Virus record (IMG/VR): IMGVR_UViG_3300032296_001383
Coordinates: 1-53,836 of that record
Reading direction: 5' to 3' (one strand)
Length of the DNA: 53,836 nt
DNA from: a virus
In this document: piece after piece, positions 41,914 to 52,700 of the stretch
Layout: each line of letters opens with the position of its first letter
Numbering within the stretch: the first letter of the stretch is position 1
Translations under genes and position numbers: made by a program
The notes under the pieces: generated by a model
Database searches by the model: none
Seen by the model: only the letters and a program-made list of their open reading frames with translations
What the model was told of the DNA's origin: nothing

Positions 41914-43533
41914 ATGATTACACATCGTTCCAAAGGTTTTGTATACCCTGATTATGTCTCTCCGCTACCTGCGGATGAGTTTCTTAAGGGTGTACAATAC
42001 AAGCAAAAAATGTTTGATGAGGGAGTTTCATTAGTAAACTCTCAACTAGATACATATAGAGAAATTCGTAACTCTTTACTAAAAGATCAAGATAAGAAAT
42101 ACTTTGACCAAGAAGCAACTAAACTTGTCAATGCCTTGAACAAAACTGCAGGGCTTGATTTCTCAGTTAAAGGAAATGTTACAGCTGCCTTGAATACCGG
42201 CAAACAACTTATCAATGATCAATACATCAAGTCAGCAGCAGAGTCTAGTGCTACTTACAAGAAGATGATGGAGGAGTACAGTAAGTTGGATGCCTCTAAG
42301 AAGAGTAACGTAAATGACTTTTTCTTCTTCAACGAAATTAAGAATTGGCAAAACGATGGTAAGGTTGGTAGTAAGTTAAACTACAATCCTTATACAGTCT
42401 ACACAGATGAGCATGTTAAACTCTGGGGCGAGCTATCTAAGACTCTTAAACCTGAAGAGGTTGAGTACCCTGAGTTTGACGAAAGAAGTGGTCAGTGGAT
42501 TATGAAGAAATCATTCTCTGGTGTATCTGCTGAAAGATTTAGAAATGCTTACTTAAACGGTTTGAGTGCTCAAGGTAAGAATCAGTTAGACATGGAGGCT
42601 AGATACCGTGTGATGAACTCTGATAAAGATGCATTGGTTAAATCCTTCTATCAGAATCATCAGACTATCCTTACAGATATTGGTGCAAAGATAGCTAAGA
42701 ATGAAGCAGACAAGAATGAGTTAACTAAAAGATACGGACCAAACTCTCCTGAAGTTATGAGGGTTAACGAAAGTATCAACCAACTTAACCTAACTAGGCA
42801 GTATTACAATGAGCAAACTAGTAAGTCTCCTGATCAAATTTCTGACAATGACTTAGCAAGTTTTATTAAAGACAGCATAATTAAAGATGCTTCTGGCTCT
42901 TTTGCATACGAGAATAAGAAGACTGAACTAGAAGCCAACCCTTATGCACTAGATCGTGCTAAGATGGCAAACAACATCACAGAGGCACAAGCTAAAGCAC
43001 GTATCGACATTGCTAAGGAGCAAGAGTTGGATAGACTTGGTTTGAGTGCTAGAAAAGCTTCAGGAGAAGAATCTCTTGCTCCCGGTGCCTACATGCCTAC
43101 TGCTGCTTATGATAAACAACCAGGTGTTCAGTCTTTTGTAGATTGGTACGGTCAAGTAGAAAGCTTAGCTCAAGGTAAACAAAACCAAACTGCTATTCAA
43201 AGGTTTGCAGGAGCTAAGACAGTAGAAGAAACTCTAGAAAGAGCAAGTCAAGAAAATTCTTGGAATCCTGTAGACCGTCGTATGATTAATGAAACCTTTA
43301 CATCCCCTGAAATAGCTGAACAGTTTTTTTATAAGTTGATGGGAATTAGAAATATATTGAATGGTACTAGTAAAGCTAAGAACTCTTCTGGAACCGATGT
43401 AACTATCAACCCAAGTACTATTCTTTCTGTTAAAGAAGTAACTGGACAAGTAAGAGATATTCCTTATAGTGCTTTCTTGAAAAAACCAGGTTCCTACCTA
43501 GCCGCTATACAAGAGATTAAGATTAAAGAATAA
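41914..43533 (+). CDS. coiled-coil-rich cargo protein
   Basis: A 539-residue mostly helical protein (charged coiled coils throughout, for example YKKMMEEYSKLDASKKS, AKARIDIAKEQELDRLG). The N-terminus is aromatic/proline-rich (FVYPDYVSPLPADEF). No catalytic motif. Tightly packed between other cargo genes (6 nt from each). Probably a structural part of the ejected assembly. Confidence 0.5.
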   Translation: MITHRSKGFVYPDYVSPLPADEFLKGVQYKQKMFDEGVSLVNSQLDTYREIRNSLLKDQDKKYFDQEATKLVNALNKTAGLDFSVKGNVTAALNTGKQLINDQYIKSAAESSATYKKMMEEYSKLDASKKSNVNDFFFFNEIKNWQNDGKVGSKLNYNPYTVYTDEHVKLWGELSKTLKPEEVEYPEFDERSGQWIMKKSFSGVSAERFRNAYLNGLSAQGKNQLDMEARYRVMNSDKDALVKSFYQNHQTILTDIGAKIAKNEADKNELTKRYGPNSPEVMRVNESINQLNLTRQYYNEQTSKSPDQISDNDLASFIKDSIIKDASGSFAYENKKTELEANPYALDRAKMANNITEAQAKARIDIAKEQELDRLGLSARKASGEESLAPGAYMPTAAYDKQPGVQSFVDWYGQVESLAQGKQNQTAIQRFAGAKTVEETLERASQENSWNPVDRRMINETFTSPEIAEQFFYKLMGIRNILNGTSKAKNSSGTDVTINPSTILSVKEVTGQVRDIPYSAFLKKPGSYLAAIQEIKIKE

Positions 43534-43537
43534 GAGA

Positions 43538-46500
43538 ATGGCAAAAAAACTTCAAGGAAATTTTAATTTCTTAGGACTAGATCCTTCGCAGAGTGCTTTA
43601 GATTCTAATGTAATTAAATCTGCAGTAGATAATGTTTTAGGCCAAGACCCTAATATATTTAAGAGTTACCACTCTGAGGAATTTTTAAGACCTCAAGTAG
43701 AGTATGCTAGATATAAAAATGAAATTGATCGTCAACGAAACCTAAGTGTAAACTCACTTAACTTTTTGGCTAAGGAAGCTGGGTACGATGACGCACATGC
43801 TTCTAATCTCTACAATCGAATTACTAGTATCTCTGATTTAGATTTTGATAAAGGTTCAGAAGAACTTAAAAATCTGACAAAAGAGTTAGACGACTTACAA
43901 GAACAAGCTACTACAAATCAACATAGTGGGGTTGATTACTGGGCTGACTTTGCAAGTGGTGTAGAATCATTATCTAGAGGTACTGCTAAGTTATTTCAAT
44001 CAGATGATACTAATAAAAAATACGACTTAGAAAAATACTTAGGCAGTAACAAACCTGATTACGCTTCTTTGAAGGAGTATAGTACTCCTGAGGATGTGAC
44101 TAAATATGTTTCTAAACTAGTAAACCAACAACGTCAGTTGCTTGAGTCACGTAAGGTTGTAAGTGATTTAGGCATAGACAAGATGGTTAATCTACTTGAG
44201 CAAAGTAGTAAGGTCTCTAATAAACCTAATGCTCTTGACGATATAATGATGCCATTGTTAGAGACCAAGTTTAAAACACCTGGCTCAGACTTTTTTAGAG
44301 ATCCGAACAGCGACTTAGCTTTGACTACTTTTGACAAGTGGGCATCTTATTGGAATCCTGAGATGGTTGGGTCTAACATGCAGAAGAACGCTGAGTATGT
44401 TAAAGACTTCCAAGATAAAATGCGTAGGACTGTTAAGAGTGATCCTACAAAATCTGTCTTTGACGAATCTGCTTTCTTGAAACATGATTTAGCATCAGAA
44501 GCTTTAGGTACTTATAAGTTAGCAATTCAAAACGAATTGAATAAAACTCTGGAAGCCGCAAGACTCCAAGAAGAAAAAGCACCAACAGGAGTTAGTCCTA
44601 AGAACAATCCTCTTTACAAGTCAAAGATTGAGAAGCTTAACAATGCTTTGAACATCGCAGTTCAGCATGAAAAAGAAATAGATAGTATCTATGGAGTACA
44701 GAAAGGAGATAGAAGCGGTGCATTGAATGCTTTGTATCATTCAGGTAAGGAAGCTATGGTAGCCGGAACTAATTTCTTGTTTAACCTAGCATTATTAGGC
44801 AATTTACCTAAGACAGGTACTTATGATGCGAACACTACCTTAGCTTTAAATGCTGGTTATAAACCTGAAGTAATTGACTATGATAAGTACGGGAATCCTG
44901 TTTTATCGAGTCAAGTATTCTACGAAACAAAAGCCGGTTCTAAAAAGAACTGGGGAGGTTTTTTTGAATCAGGTCTTCAGATTGTAGGAGATATGATACC
45001 TACTATTCTTCTGACTAGAGGAGTAGGAGGCGCTGTACGTTCTGCTGCTTCTGCTGAAGCTGCTGCTTTATCGGAAGGAGCTTCTACTGCTGGTCTTGCT
45101 ACTAAGACTCTTAATGTTTACGACAAGATAAATAAAGTTGCAGTTCTTCCTAAGAAAGTTCCTTTAGTTGGAGGTCCTCTAAGAATAGCTGATAGGGTAG
45201 CAACTACTGCTTCTGTTTATACAACTGTGTACCCTCGTGTATACCAAGAAGAACTTAAGTGGGGAGGCAATGCATCTGAAAGAGCTAGACTAATGGCTTT
45301 CAATGAAGCTCTTACGGAAGGATTAGGATTTCCCGAAGTTGGAGGTTTAAAGGTTACTGGATACCGAAGAAGTCTTGGTGCCGCAGCAAGAACAGCTACA
45401 GATGTTCCTTTGACAAGAACTCAACGTTTTACAAACTTTGCAAACGGAGCCGGATACTTTACCAAGACTGCTTTAAAGGTTAATCTTTTGGAAACTATGG
45501 AAGAGGAAATGGCCTTGTTTGGTGAGTACATGATTTCCAAAGGTTACGAAGAAGAGTACGATAGAGTAGGCAGACAGAAGACAGAACTTAATGACAGTAC
45601 TATCATTGATACTTTTGTAGAGTCTTTCAAGGGAGGTTTGCTTTACAGTGGTCTGAATACAGGCATGCGTCATTATCAGATTACTCGTCCTGATGCATTG
45701 CGTGATTACGCTCGTTATGAGGCTGCGCAAAACCCTGAACTATTTAAAGCTAAGTTAGTAGCTGACTTTAGAAAGAATCCAGGAAGTATGACTCAGAAAG
45801 ATCTACAGAATGGAATTATTGAGATTGACAACCTAGCAAGTACATTTAAGTCATTGAGTTCTTTAGATAACCTAAAGGACTTGAATACTTTCTTGGACGA
45901 CGAGGATGCTCGATTCAACTTGTTTACTAGGGCCGACCAAAGAAATACTTTGAGCATGATTGACTTTGAATCTCTAACAGACGAACAGAGAGAAGAGTTG
46001 ACCAGTTACAAATTGATGAGTGAAATCTCTGATAAAGGACTTAAAAGAGCAGACGAGTTAAAGCTTAGAGTGGCTGAGTTGACTGAAAGAGCTAGAGAAG
46101 AAACATTAACTCCAGAAGAACAGGCGGAGTACATGAAGTCTCAGCAAGATTACTTTGCGTTGAAGCAGTTAAGTCGTTATAAGTATTTCAATAGAAGAGA
46201 TTTATCTACAGAACAAGTTAAGTTCTTGACTGAGAATGGTATAATGACTGATAACTCATTCAACTTTACTCAGGAAGATTTGAATAAAATGATTTCTGAT
46301 GTAGATACAGATATTCTTAAGACTGAGAAAAGAGCTTTTCAGTATGCTAGTATGACTGAGTCTCAGAAAAAACAGAGAATCAACCAAGCGTATGATGATA
46401 GGATTAGTTTGATATCTCAGATGCAAAGTCCTGCCGAACTTAATAATTCATACAGTGCTATTAAGAGAGACTACGAGTATCTAGATCAAAACGTTGCGAA

Positions 46501-49500
46501 TGTTAGCCAAGAAATGATGGATAACAAGAAACGTTTGATGGAAGCTTACGGTGCTCGTTTTGATGAATTGACCGCTACACAAGAGAATGGTAGGAATGCT
46601 TTTGAAAATTCTATAGCTGAAGTTAGCTTAGAAGAACTCATCAATAGTAATGACTTGACTGGTTTGCATGACTTGGTTAGAGCACTTAGTAAAAACCAAG
46701 ACCATGTTGATAGTGGATTCTTTAACATCATGCAGGAGAGCATTGGTATAGCCCACGCCACTATTATAGATAATCTTAGCAAGCTAAGTCCAGAGGCTAA
46801 GATGAATGCTTTGCTTCCTATCTTCGATAAGTTGGTTAAGGAAAACGTTAAGTCTTTCTATGAACCAGATGCACTTCGTGAAACTTTTACCCATGACGAA
46901 GGATTAAAACTAGACATCTCTAATGAAGAGTTTGAAGCACTTCGAAATAATTTGATGGAACTCCGTGGCAAAAGAAGAAGTGATTCTTTGGCTGCTACCG
47001 GTAGATTGGATAACGTAGATACTCCAGTAGTAGATCCTGCTAATCCTCCGTCAGACGAATTGTCTGAATTGGCTAATGCGGCTAGTGTTGCAAGTACTGA
47101 GGTAGATGAGGCAGGAGATTCTGAAAAGAAACTTAAAGAGAATGACTACTACAATCGTATCACGGCAAATAAAACTCCTCAACAAATTGTAGAGGTTATT
47201 AAGAACCGAATTAATTCTCGATTCAACGCTCAAAGTAAAAGAGCAAAATCACTCATTAAGATTATTGATAATTATCTGGCTGATAAAGATCGGGTTAAAT
47301 TTGATACCGAGTGGAAAGCAGTTGTAGAGGATATCCAGAATGAGATTGATAACCTACTTACAAGTAATGCTAAAAGCAAAAGAGCAGAAACCTTAACAGA
47401 AACTTTGAATGAAGCGGCTTTGTGGAATCGTTCCATGAAGAAGATGTTACTTCAGAATCCTACTACTACGTTTACTCCTAGTCCTGGAACTGTAGAGGAG
47501 GCTCCTGAAGGCCTTAACCCTAATGCACCTATAGAAGATGCTCCCGTAGTACTTTTAGAGTCTCAGGAGAAAGAACTAGAACAACTAGACAGCGTACAAC
47601 AAGCACGTAGGTCTAGATTGATGCAGTTGACAAGTTCTTTGAAGACAGCCGCTATTGAGTATGACGGTAAGAATGTAAGAAACTCTGACATAGCTGTAGC
47701 TCGTAGAGTAGCTCAATTAGATTCTTTATCAGAAGAAGGTGAGATTCAAACTAAGATTGTTAACCGCAGACAGTACTTAAGAGAAACTCTTGGTAAGTTG
47801 TACCCTAACAAGTCTAATCAAGAGATTGAGGAAGACCTTCAAGCAATTAACCAGTTCTTCACACAGACAGATATGACTGTAGATGTGTGGGATAGTTTGA
47901 ATGATTCTCAGAAGGATGAGTTCTTACAGCCTATCAATGATTTGCTTGGCAAACACTTCTTCAGTAACAACGAGTTTTCCTACTTCATTAAAAATAAAGG
48001 TAAGGGTCTTATAACCCAACCTTCTGTTATTGTTACTGTTGCTGATGAGAAAGGCAAGGTAGCTTTGATTGATGGTTATCCTTTAGAGTTACAGTTTACT
48101 ATTTCTGAAAAGAACGCAAACAAAGCATGGCCTAATATTCCTTGGAGAAACTCTCAAAGAGTTGTAAAAGATGCTCAAGACTTTAGTATCAAAGAGGGAG
48201 ATGTAATGAATGCTCATAAGAAAGGTTACGAGGCTCGTGAGGCTTTGGTAAAGTATCTTTCTGAGAATGACGATGCAGATGTTATTGTGCCAGCAGAACT
48301 AACAGCAGGTGTACTTATTGGTCCCGAAGCATTCCAATTCATTGGTGAGACTACCGTAGGACAGTCTGTAAAACTAGAGGACTTTCAGTTGGCTGAGAAT
48401 GCTGCTACAGCAATCTTTGGAAAACGATTTAAGTTTGACTTAGGTCGTCTGTACTATAACAACAACGGAAACCCATTGATCATTATGAACACTCAAATCA
48501 GTAAAGAAGATGCTGATGTGTTGGCTGACTTGGTTTTCTCTAACGATGCTTCTGTAGTAAATCCTGTTGTTCTTAAAGAGTATCTAATGTCTATCATGAA
48601 CCAGATAGATCCTCAGAGTCGTATTCTTTTATTTGACGGAGATACTTATGCCTTTACTAACGCTGAAGGTCAGATGGTTTATCAACTTGACCAACTCTTG
48701 AAACCAACATTAACTACTGGTAAGAAGGGAAGTTACAAGCACAGAACTTTGGGTAAGGAAGAATTTTCTCAACTACTCCAAAAGATGTACTACAAAGTAG
48801 ACAAAAAGTATCTACAAGACGGGGAGCGTGAGGGAGATAGATTGCCTAGATTCAAAAGAGTACAGGATGCAGAAGGTAACATGACTATCACTATGTCAAA
48901 TGAAAGTTACTTAGACTATCTTAAAAGGACTCATCAGTTCCCAGTAGACAAGGAAGACAACTTACTTACTTTGGGTAACAAGAATCTTTACTTAGACTCT
49001 GCTGCCGTAGAACAGAAGGCTACTACAAAGAAGACTAGTGCTCCTGCTCCCGTAAAGAAAACTCCTACTAGACCAGCTCTTACACCTAAAGTAAATGATG
49101 AGTTGCAGATTATACCTACAGACCAAGTAGAAAGTGCATTAGGTCTTACTCAGCCTATCAATGCTGACAAGTACAATGCTGCCGTGGCTGCTATGCGGAT
49201 TAATCCTGCAAACATTGTAAACATTGAAGTGATTACTAAAGACCCACAGACCGGTCAACTTGCAACCTCTGATTATGAGGTAGGCAGTGCATTTGCAAAT
49301 ACTTTCTTCTACCGTATTACAGTTAAAGTAGGTGACACAAACGCTGCAGTATTTGCCTTTAAGGGTGGTCTAAGAGATAATCCTATGTCAATACAGGTAA
49401 CAGGAACAGGATCTAATACTAAGTTTAATGTAGTGTCTAACGAAACTACTGCACCTGAAGTAGAAGAGAATGTTCCAAGTGGTAAGATGTCCCTAGAAGA

Positions 49501-49675
49501 GTTGAGTGCAGCTGTAGAGGAAACTCCTCAGACTCCTGCCAACTCTGTTGTATCTGATTCTATGGATAACTCTCAGCAAGAGGAGGGTAAGAAGAACCAA
49601 GAAGATTGTAAACCTTCTGCAGGTAATCGATTCAAAACTTTCGGTAAGAACAAACCCAACAGGTTTAACTTTTAA
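43538..49675 (+). CDS. giant helical cargo protein
   Basis: A 2045-residue helical protein. A hydrophobic stretch at about residues 420-440 (NFLFNLALLGNLP) and a further Gly/Ala-rich stretch at about 480-520 (MIPTILLTRGVGGAVRSAASAEAAAL) could contact or cross a membrane during DNA entry. The rest is long coiled coil. A late segment ILLFDGDTYAF recalls the DxDGD polymerase motif but lacks its first Asp, so I do not call it a polymerase. The C-terminus is Glu/Lys-rich. By position a member of the crAss-like giant virion proteins. Confidence 0.55.
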   Translation: MAKKLQGNFNFLGLDPSQSALDSNVIKSAVDNVLGQDPNIFKSYHSEEFLRPQVEYARYKNEIDRQRNLSVNSLNFLAKEAGYDDAHASNLYNRITSISDLDFDKGSEELKNLTKELDDLQEQATTNQHSGVDYWADFASGVESLSRGTAKLFQSDDTNKKYDLEKYLGSNKPDYASLKEYSTPEDVTKYVSKLVNQQRQLLESRKVVSDLGIDKMVNLLEQSSKVSNKPNALDDIMMPLLETKFKTPGSDFFRDPNSDLALTTFDKWASYWNPEMVGSNMQKNAEYVKDFQDKMRRTVKSDPTKSVFDESAFLKHDLASEALGTYKLAIQNELNKTLEAARLQEEKAPTGVSPKNNPLYKSKIEKLNNALNIAVQHEKEIDSIYGVQKGDRSGALNALYHSGKEAMVAGTNFLFNLALLGNLPKTGTYDANTTLALNAGYKPEVIDYDKYGNPVLSSQVFYETKAGSKKNWGGFFESGLQIVGDMIPTILLTRGVGGAVRSAASAEAAALSEGASTAGLATKTLNVYDKINKVAVLPKKVPLVGGPLRIADRVATTASVYTTVYPRVYQEELKWGGNASERARLMAFNEALTEGLGFPEVGGLKVTGYRRSLGAAARTATDVPLTRTQRFTNFANGAGYFTKTALKVNLLETMEEEMALFGEYMISKGYEEEYDRVGRQKTELNDSTIIDTFVESFKGGLLYSGLNTGMRHYQITRPDALRDYARYEAAQNPELFKAKLVADFRKNPGSMTQKDLQNGIIEIDNLASTFKSLSSLDNLKDLNTFLDDEDARFNLFTRADQRNTLSMIDFESLTDEQREELTSYKLMSEISDKGLKRADELKLRVAELTERAREETLTPEEQAEYMKSQQDYFALKQLSRYKYFNRRDLSTEQVKFLTENGIMTDNSFNFTQEDLNKMISDVDTDILKTEKRAFQYASMTESQKKQRINQAYDDRISLISQMQSPAELNNSYSAIKRDYEYLDQNVANVSQEMMDNKKRLMEAYGARFDELTATQENGRNAFENSIAEVSLEELINSNDLTGLHDLVRALSKNQDHVDSGFFNIMQESIGIAHATIIDNLSKLSPEAKMNALLPIFDKLVKENVKSFYEPDALRETFTHDEGLKLDISNEEFEALRNNLMELRGKRRSDSLAATGRLDNVDTPVVDPANPPSDELSELANAASVASTEVDEAGDSEKKLKENDYYNRITANKTPQQIVEVIKNRINSRFNAQSKRAKSLIKIIDNYLADKDRVKFDTEWKAVVEDIQNEIDNLLTSNAKSKRAETLTETLNEAALWNRSMKKMLLQNPTTTFTPSPGTVEEAPEGLNPNAPIEDAPVVLLESQEKELEQLDSVQQARRSRLMQLTSSLKTAAIEYDGKNVRNSDIAVARRVAQLDSLSEEGEIQTKIVNRRQYLRETLGKLYPNKSNQEIEEDLQAINQFFTQTDMTVDVWDSLNDSQKDEFLQPINDLLGKHFFSNNEFSYFIKNKGKGLITQPSVIVTVADEKGKVALIDGYPLELQFTISEKNANKAWPNIPWRNSQRVVKDAQDFSIKEGDVMNAHKKGYEAREALVKYLSENDDADVIVPAELTAGVLIGPEAFQFIGETTVGQSVKLEDFQLAENAATAIFGKRFKFDLGRLYYNNNGNPLIIMNTQISKEDADVLADLVFSNDASVVNPVVLKEYLMSIMNQIDPQSRILLFDGDTYAFTNAEGQMVYQLDQLLKPTLTTGKKGSYKHRTLGKEEFSQLLQKMYYKVDKKYLQDGEREGDRLPRFKRVQDAEGNMTITMSNESYLDYLKRTHQFPVDKEDNLLTLGNKNLYLDSAAVEQKATTKKTSAPAPVKKTPTRPALTPKVNDELQIIPTDQVESALGLTQPINADKYNAAVAAMRINPANIVNIEVITKDPQTGQLATSDYEVGSAFANTFFYRITVKVGDTNAAVFAFKGGLRDNPMSIQVTGTGSNTKFNVVSNETTAPEVEENVPSGKMSLEELSAAVEETPQTPANSVVSDSMDNSQQEEGKKNQEDCKPSAGNRFKTFGKNKPNRFNF

Positions 49676-49698
49676 CGAGCAAACTTTTATTAATAAAG

Positions 49699-49706
49699 TA
49701 TATTTG
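49699..49706 (+). promoter_or_regulatory. -7 element before the giant open gene
   Basis: TATATTTG at 49699-49706 with no TTG at the usual distance (ACGAG instead). If used, transcription would start at or within a few bases of the ATG at 49714, giving a leaderless message. Confidence 0.4.
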
Positions 49707-49713
49707 TAATACA

Positions 49714-52700
49714 ATGATTTGTCCTAATCTAACTAATTCCACTATACGTAAACAATTCAACAGCCTTGTTGATGTTGTGGGTGAAGATTTTGCCTACTAC
49801 CTATGGGATAAAAATAATGGTCTTCCATTATCACAACAAACAACAGGTAAAGGTGCTACAGAAAGTGTTTCTGCAAACCCTCTATATGCTAACCTGGAAG
49901 GATTGTACGAAGGAGATAGTCGTAAGGCTACTTTAGCTGTAGCTATTACCTTTGGGAAAAACTTTCAAAAGAAGTATGCTGGATTTAATAAGATGTCTGT
50001 AGCCGACCAAGTAAAGTCAATTACAGATTATATTTTTAATAGTGATAAATCTTTAGAAGAAATTGCTGCTGGATACATTCGTAGAGCTAACCAAATGAAT
50101 GTACAAAAGGGTCGTGCTATTAGTGTGAACCAAGAGCAAGTATCCCGTGAAGATCTCCGCAAGGATCCAAACTCTGTAGTAAATAAGATAGAGGAGGTTA
50201 CCGGCTTAGATAGATTAGAGGCTTACAACAATTTCAAGAATAGTCCTATCAGTAGGTTTACAAGTTTTGCGAACATGCACAATGTGGTTAACAGCGGTGC
50301 CTATGCTACTTGGACAAAACACGCTTTGACTCTTTACAAAGGTTCTGACTACACTGATATCTACCACGAGTCTTGGCATGAATTCTCACAGAAGTATTTA
50401 ACTCCTGCTGAGAGAGCTGCTTTGTATCAAACCATCACAAGTCGTGAAGGTAGTTTCAAGATAGGCAACATGTCTATCCCCTACAATGCATTGACTCAGC
50501 GACAAGCAGAGGAAGTATTGGCAGAGGAGTACAGAGCATTTGCCTTGAAGAAATCAAAAGACGTTACTGAGGTTGCTAAGGTTGAGAAACCTGTTGCTAA
50601 ACTGTTTGACCGTATTTACTACTTCTTGCAGTCACTGTTTAATGGTGTGACTAAAAAAGGCAACTTATCTCCAGAGGATTTAGCTCAGAGTAAAGTTACT
50701 GAGGTATTTGAAAACCTTTACTCAGGTAAGATCTACACCTACAGAAGGTCTGAGAAGAACATAGCAGAAACTATTCTTAACCGTACCAAGTCATTTACTT
50801 TGGTTACTGAGGATGAGAAGGGTAAGCATACTATGGACTATGCAGCCAATGATGGCTTTGAGATTCTTAACTTCATAGATTATAGTTTGTACGCTAAGAT
50901 GAAAGCTGATGGCCGTAAGATTAGTGATTTGCTAGATGAGAGTATCCGTAATCAGTATGTACCTGAGTTGTATAATGCTGTACGTGAAAACTTCCGTCAA
51001 GCAATTGCTGAATACGAGGCTCAACTTCAAGTTGCTATTAATAAGAAGGACGCAGGTACTGCAGACATTCTTCAAGATAGAATAGATAAGCTAAAGCCAA
51101 TCGTATACAACGACGAGACTTGGTTGGATACAGTAGATCACCACCAATCATTTGTACAAGGAGACTTGTTCAAAGTGCAATCTGAAATTACAACTAAAGA
51201 CGATACTCAAGAAAGTGTACAGGAAGATACTATTCCAGGAGAAGAAGGTAAGGACGTAGGTCAATATGCAGATAGATCTGCTGTTAACCCACTTCAGTAC
51301 TACGACCCTTATGTAGTAGAGTTGATTCGCAGTCTTCCAAACAAACAAGTGGTTGCTGGTCAAGTTATAGTAGTTACCGGAGATTCTCTAGGTCTTCCTA
51401 CCAATGGAGATTTCCTATACAACAAGAACTTACTACAGGATAAACTTTCTGGTGTTACCAACTACGAAGAAGCTATCAAGATTATTGAAGGTTTGGTAGA
51501 GTACAATCCGCAGATGCGTGACTTGCTTGACATGCTTCCTAGTCCTAAGCAAACTGAGTTGACTCCTGAAGAATTACTACTTAAGAGTCAGTTCATACAG
51601 TCTATGTCTATGCCTCAAGTTACTCCTTTCCGTCTTAAAGCAGAGAAGATAGCTCGTATCATAGAAACAACCAAGGGCAATAAAGAAGTATCTGGTCTTG
51701 GATTCAATACTTTCTTTGTAAGTACCTTAACACAAGATGCTCTTTTAGAGTTCTTTGATAACGAGTTCCAACAAAGTGCTTTGCGTGAACACCGTTCAGA
51801 GAATGCAGAAGAAGGCAGGAAGTTTGTAAAGAGTGCGCCTAATGGATTAGAGTTTGCTACATTCTCAATAGAGTCTGCGCTTACCTCCTATAAGTTGAGT
51901 CCTCAGTCTAGCACTAAGGAACTGTTTGACTTTATGCGTGATGCTTTTGGCATTGACTTGTATCCTCAAAACATGGCTTCCTTCTTCGATAAGCAAGGAA
52001 ACATTAGACAGACCTTATCTCCTTACTCAGCTACAACTGAAGATGCTATGCGTAAGTCTGCTTTGGCTGCTTACAATAAGATGGTCTTGTACAACATGAT
52101 CAACAAACTTCCAGTCAAAGAATATAGGAACTTGTTGAACAAGGTTAACAAGGCTGTTGAAACCCCTGCACGTACTTTCTTATCTGATGTACGTAAAGAC
52201 ATTTCTAGTTTGTTGCAAGAAGGCATCAAAGAACTAAAGGGTAATACCGCTATCACAGAAAAAGATACCGAGGCTACTATTGCTTACAAAAACGTACTTC
52301 AACACTTTAACGAGAACATAGGTAACCAGACTCTTGCTAACGAAAGACAATTACTATTTAAAGCTGCTGAGAACTTCTACTACGTAACTAAATCTGCTTC
52401 ATTCATCAACGATGAAGGAAACATGGAGTGGTCTATCCGTGAGTGGCAACACCTAGTATCTGAAGTTAGTAACGTAAACAATGTCCAGAACGTCAAAGAT
52501 CTTTCTGGGCACCTTAACTTAAACAGCAATGACTTTGTAGGAAACTTTGATAAGTCAGGTTCATTTGTAACCAACTCTGCTCTACTGAATAAACTATTCA
52601 ATCAATCAGGAACCCGTAGAAAGAATCTTAGTAAAGAGTTTAGAAAGATGGAGGTAGTTAACTTTACTGGATACACTCCTGGTGTAGATGGTAAAAAGAC

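Noticed and set aside
49000-49100. Possible polymerase motif in the 43538 protein (LLFDGDTYAF)
   Set aside because: It lies earlier (near 48630) and lacks the first Asp of the DxDGD motif of crAss-like virion RNA polymerases; no other polymerase signature is visible.
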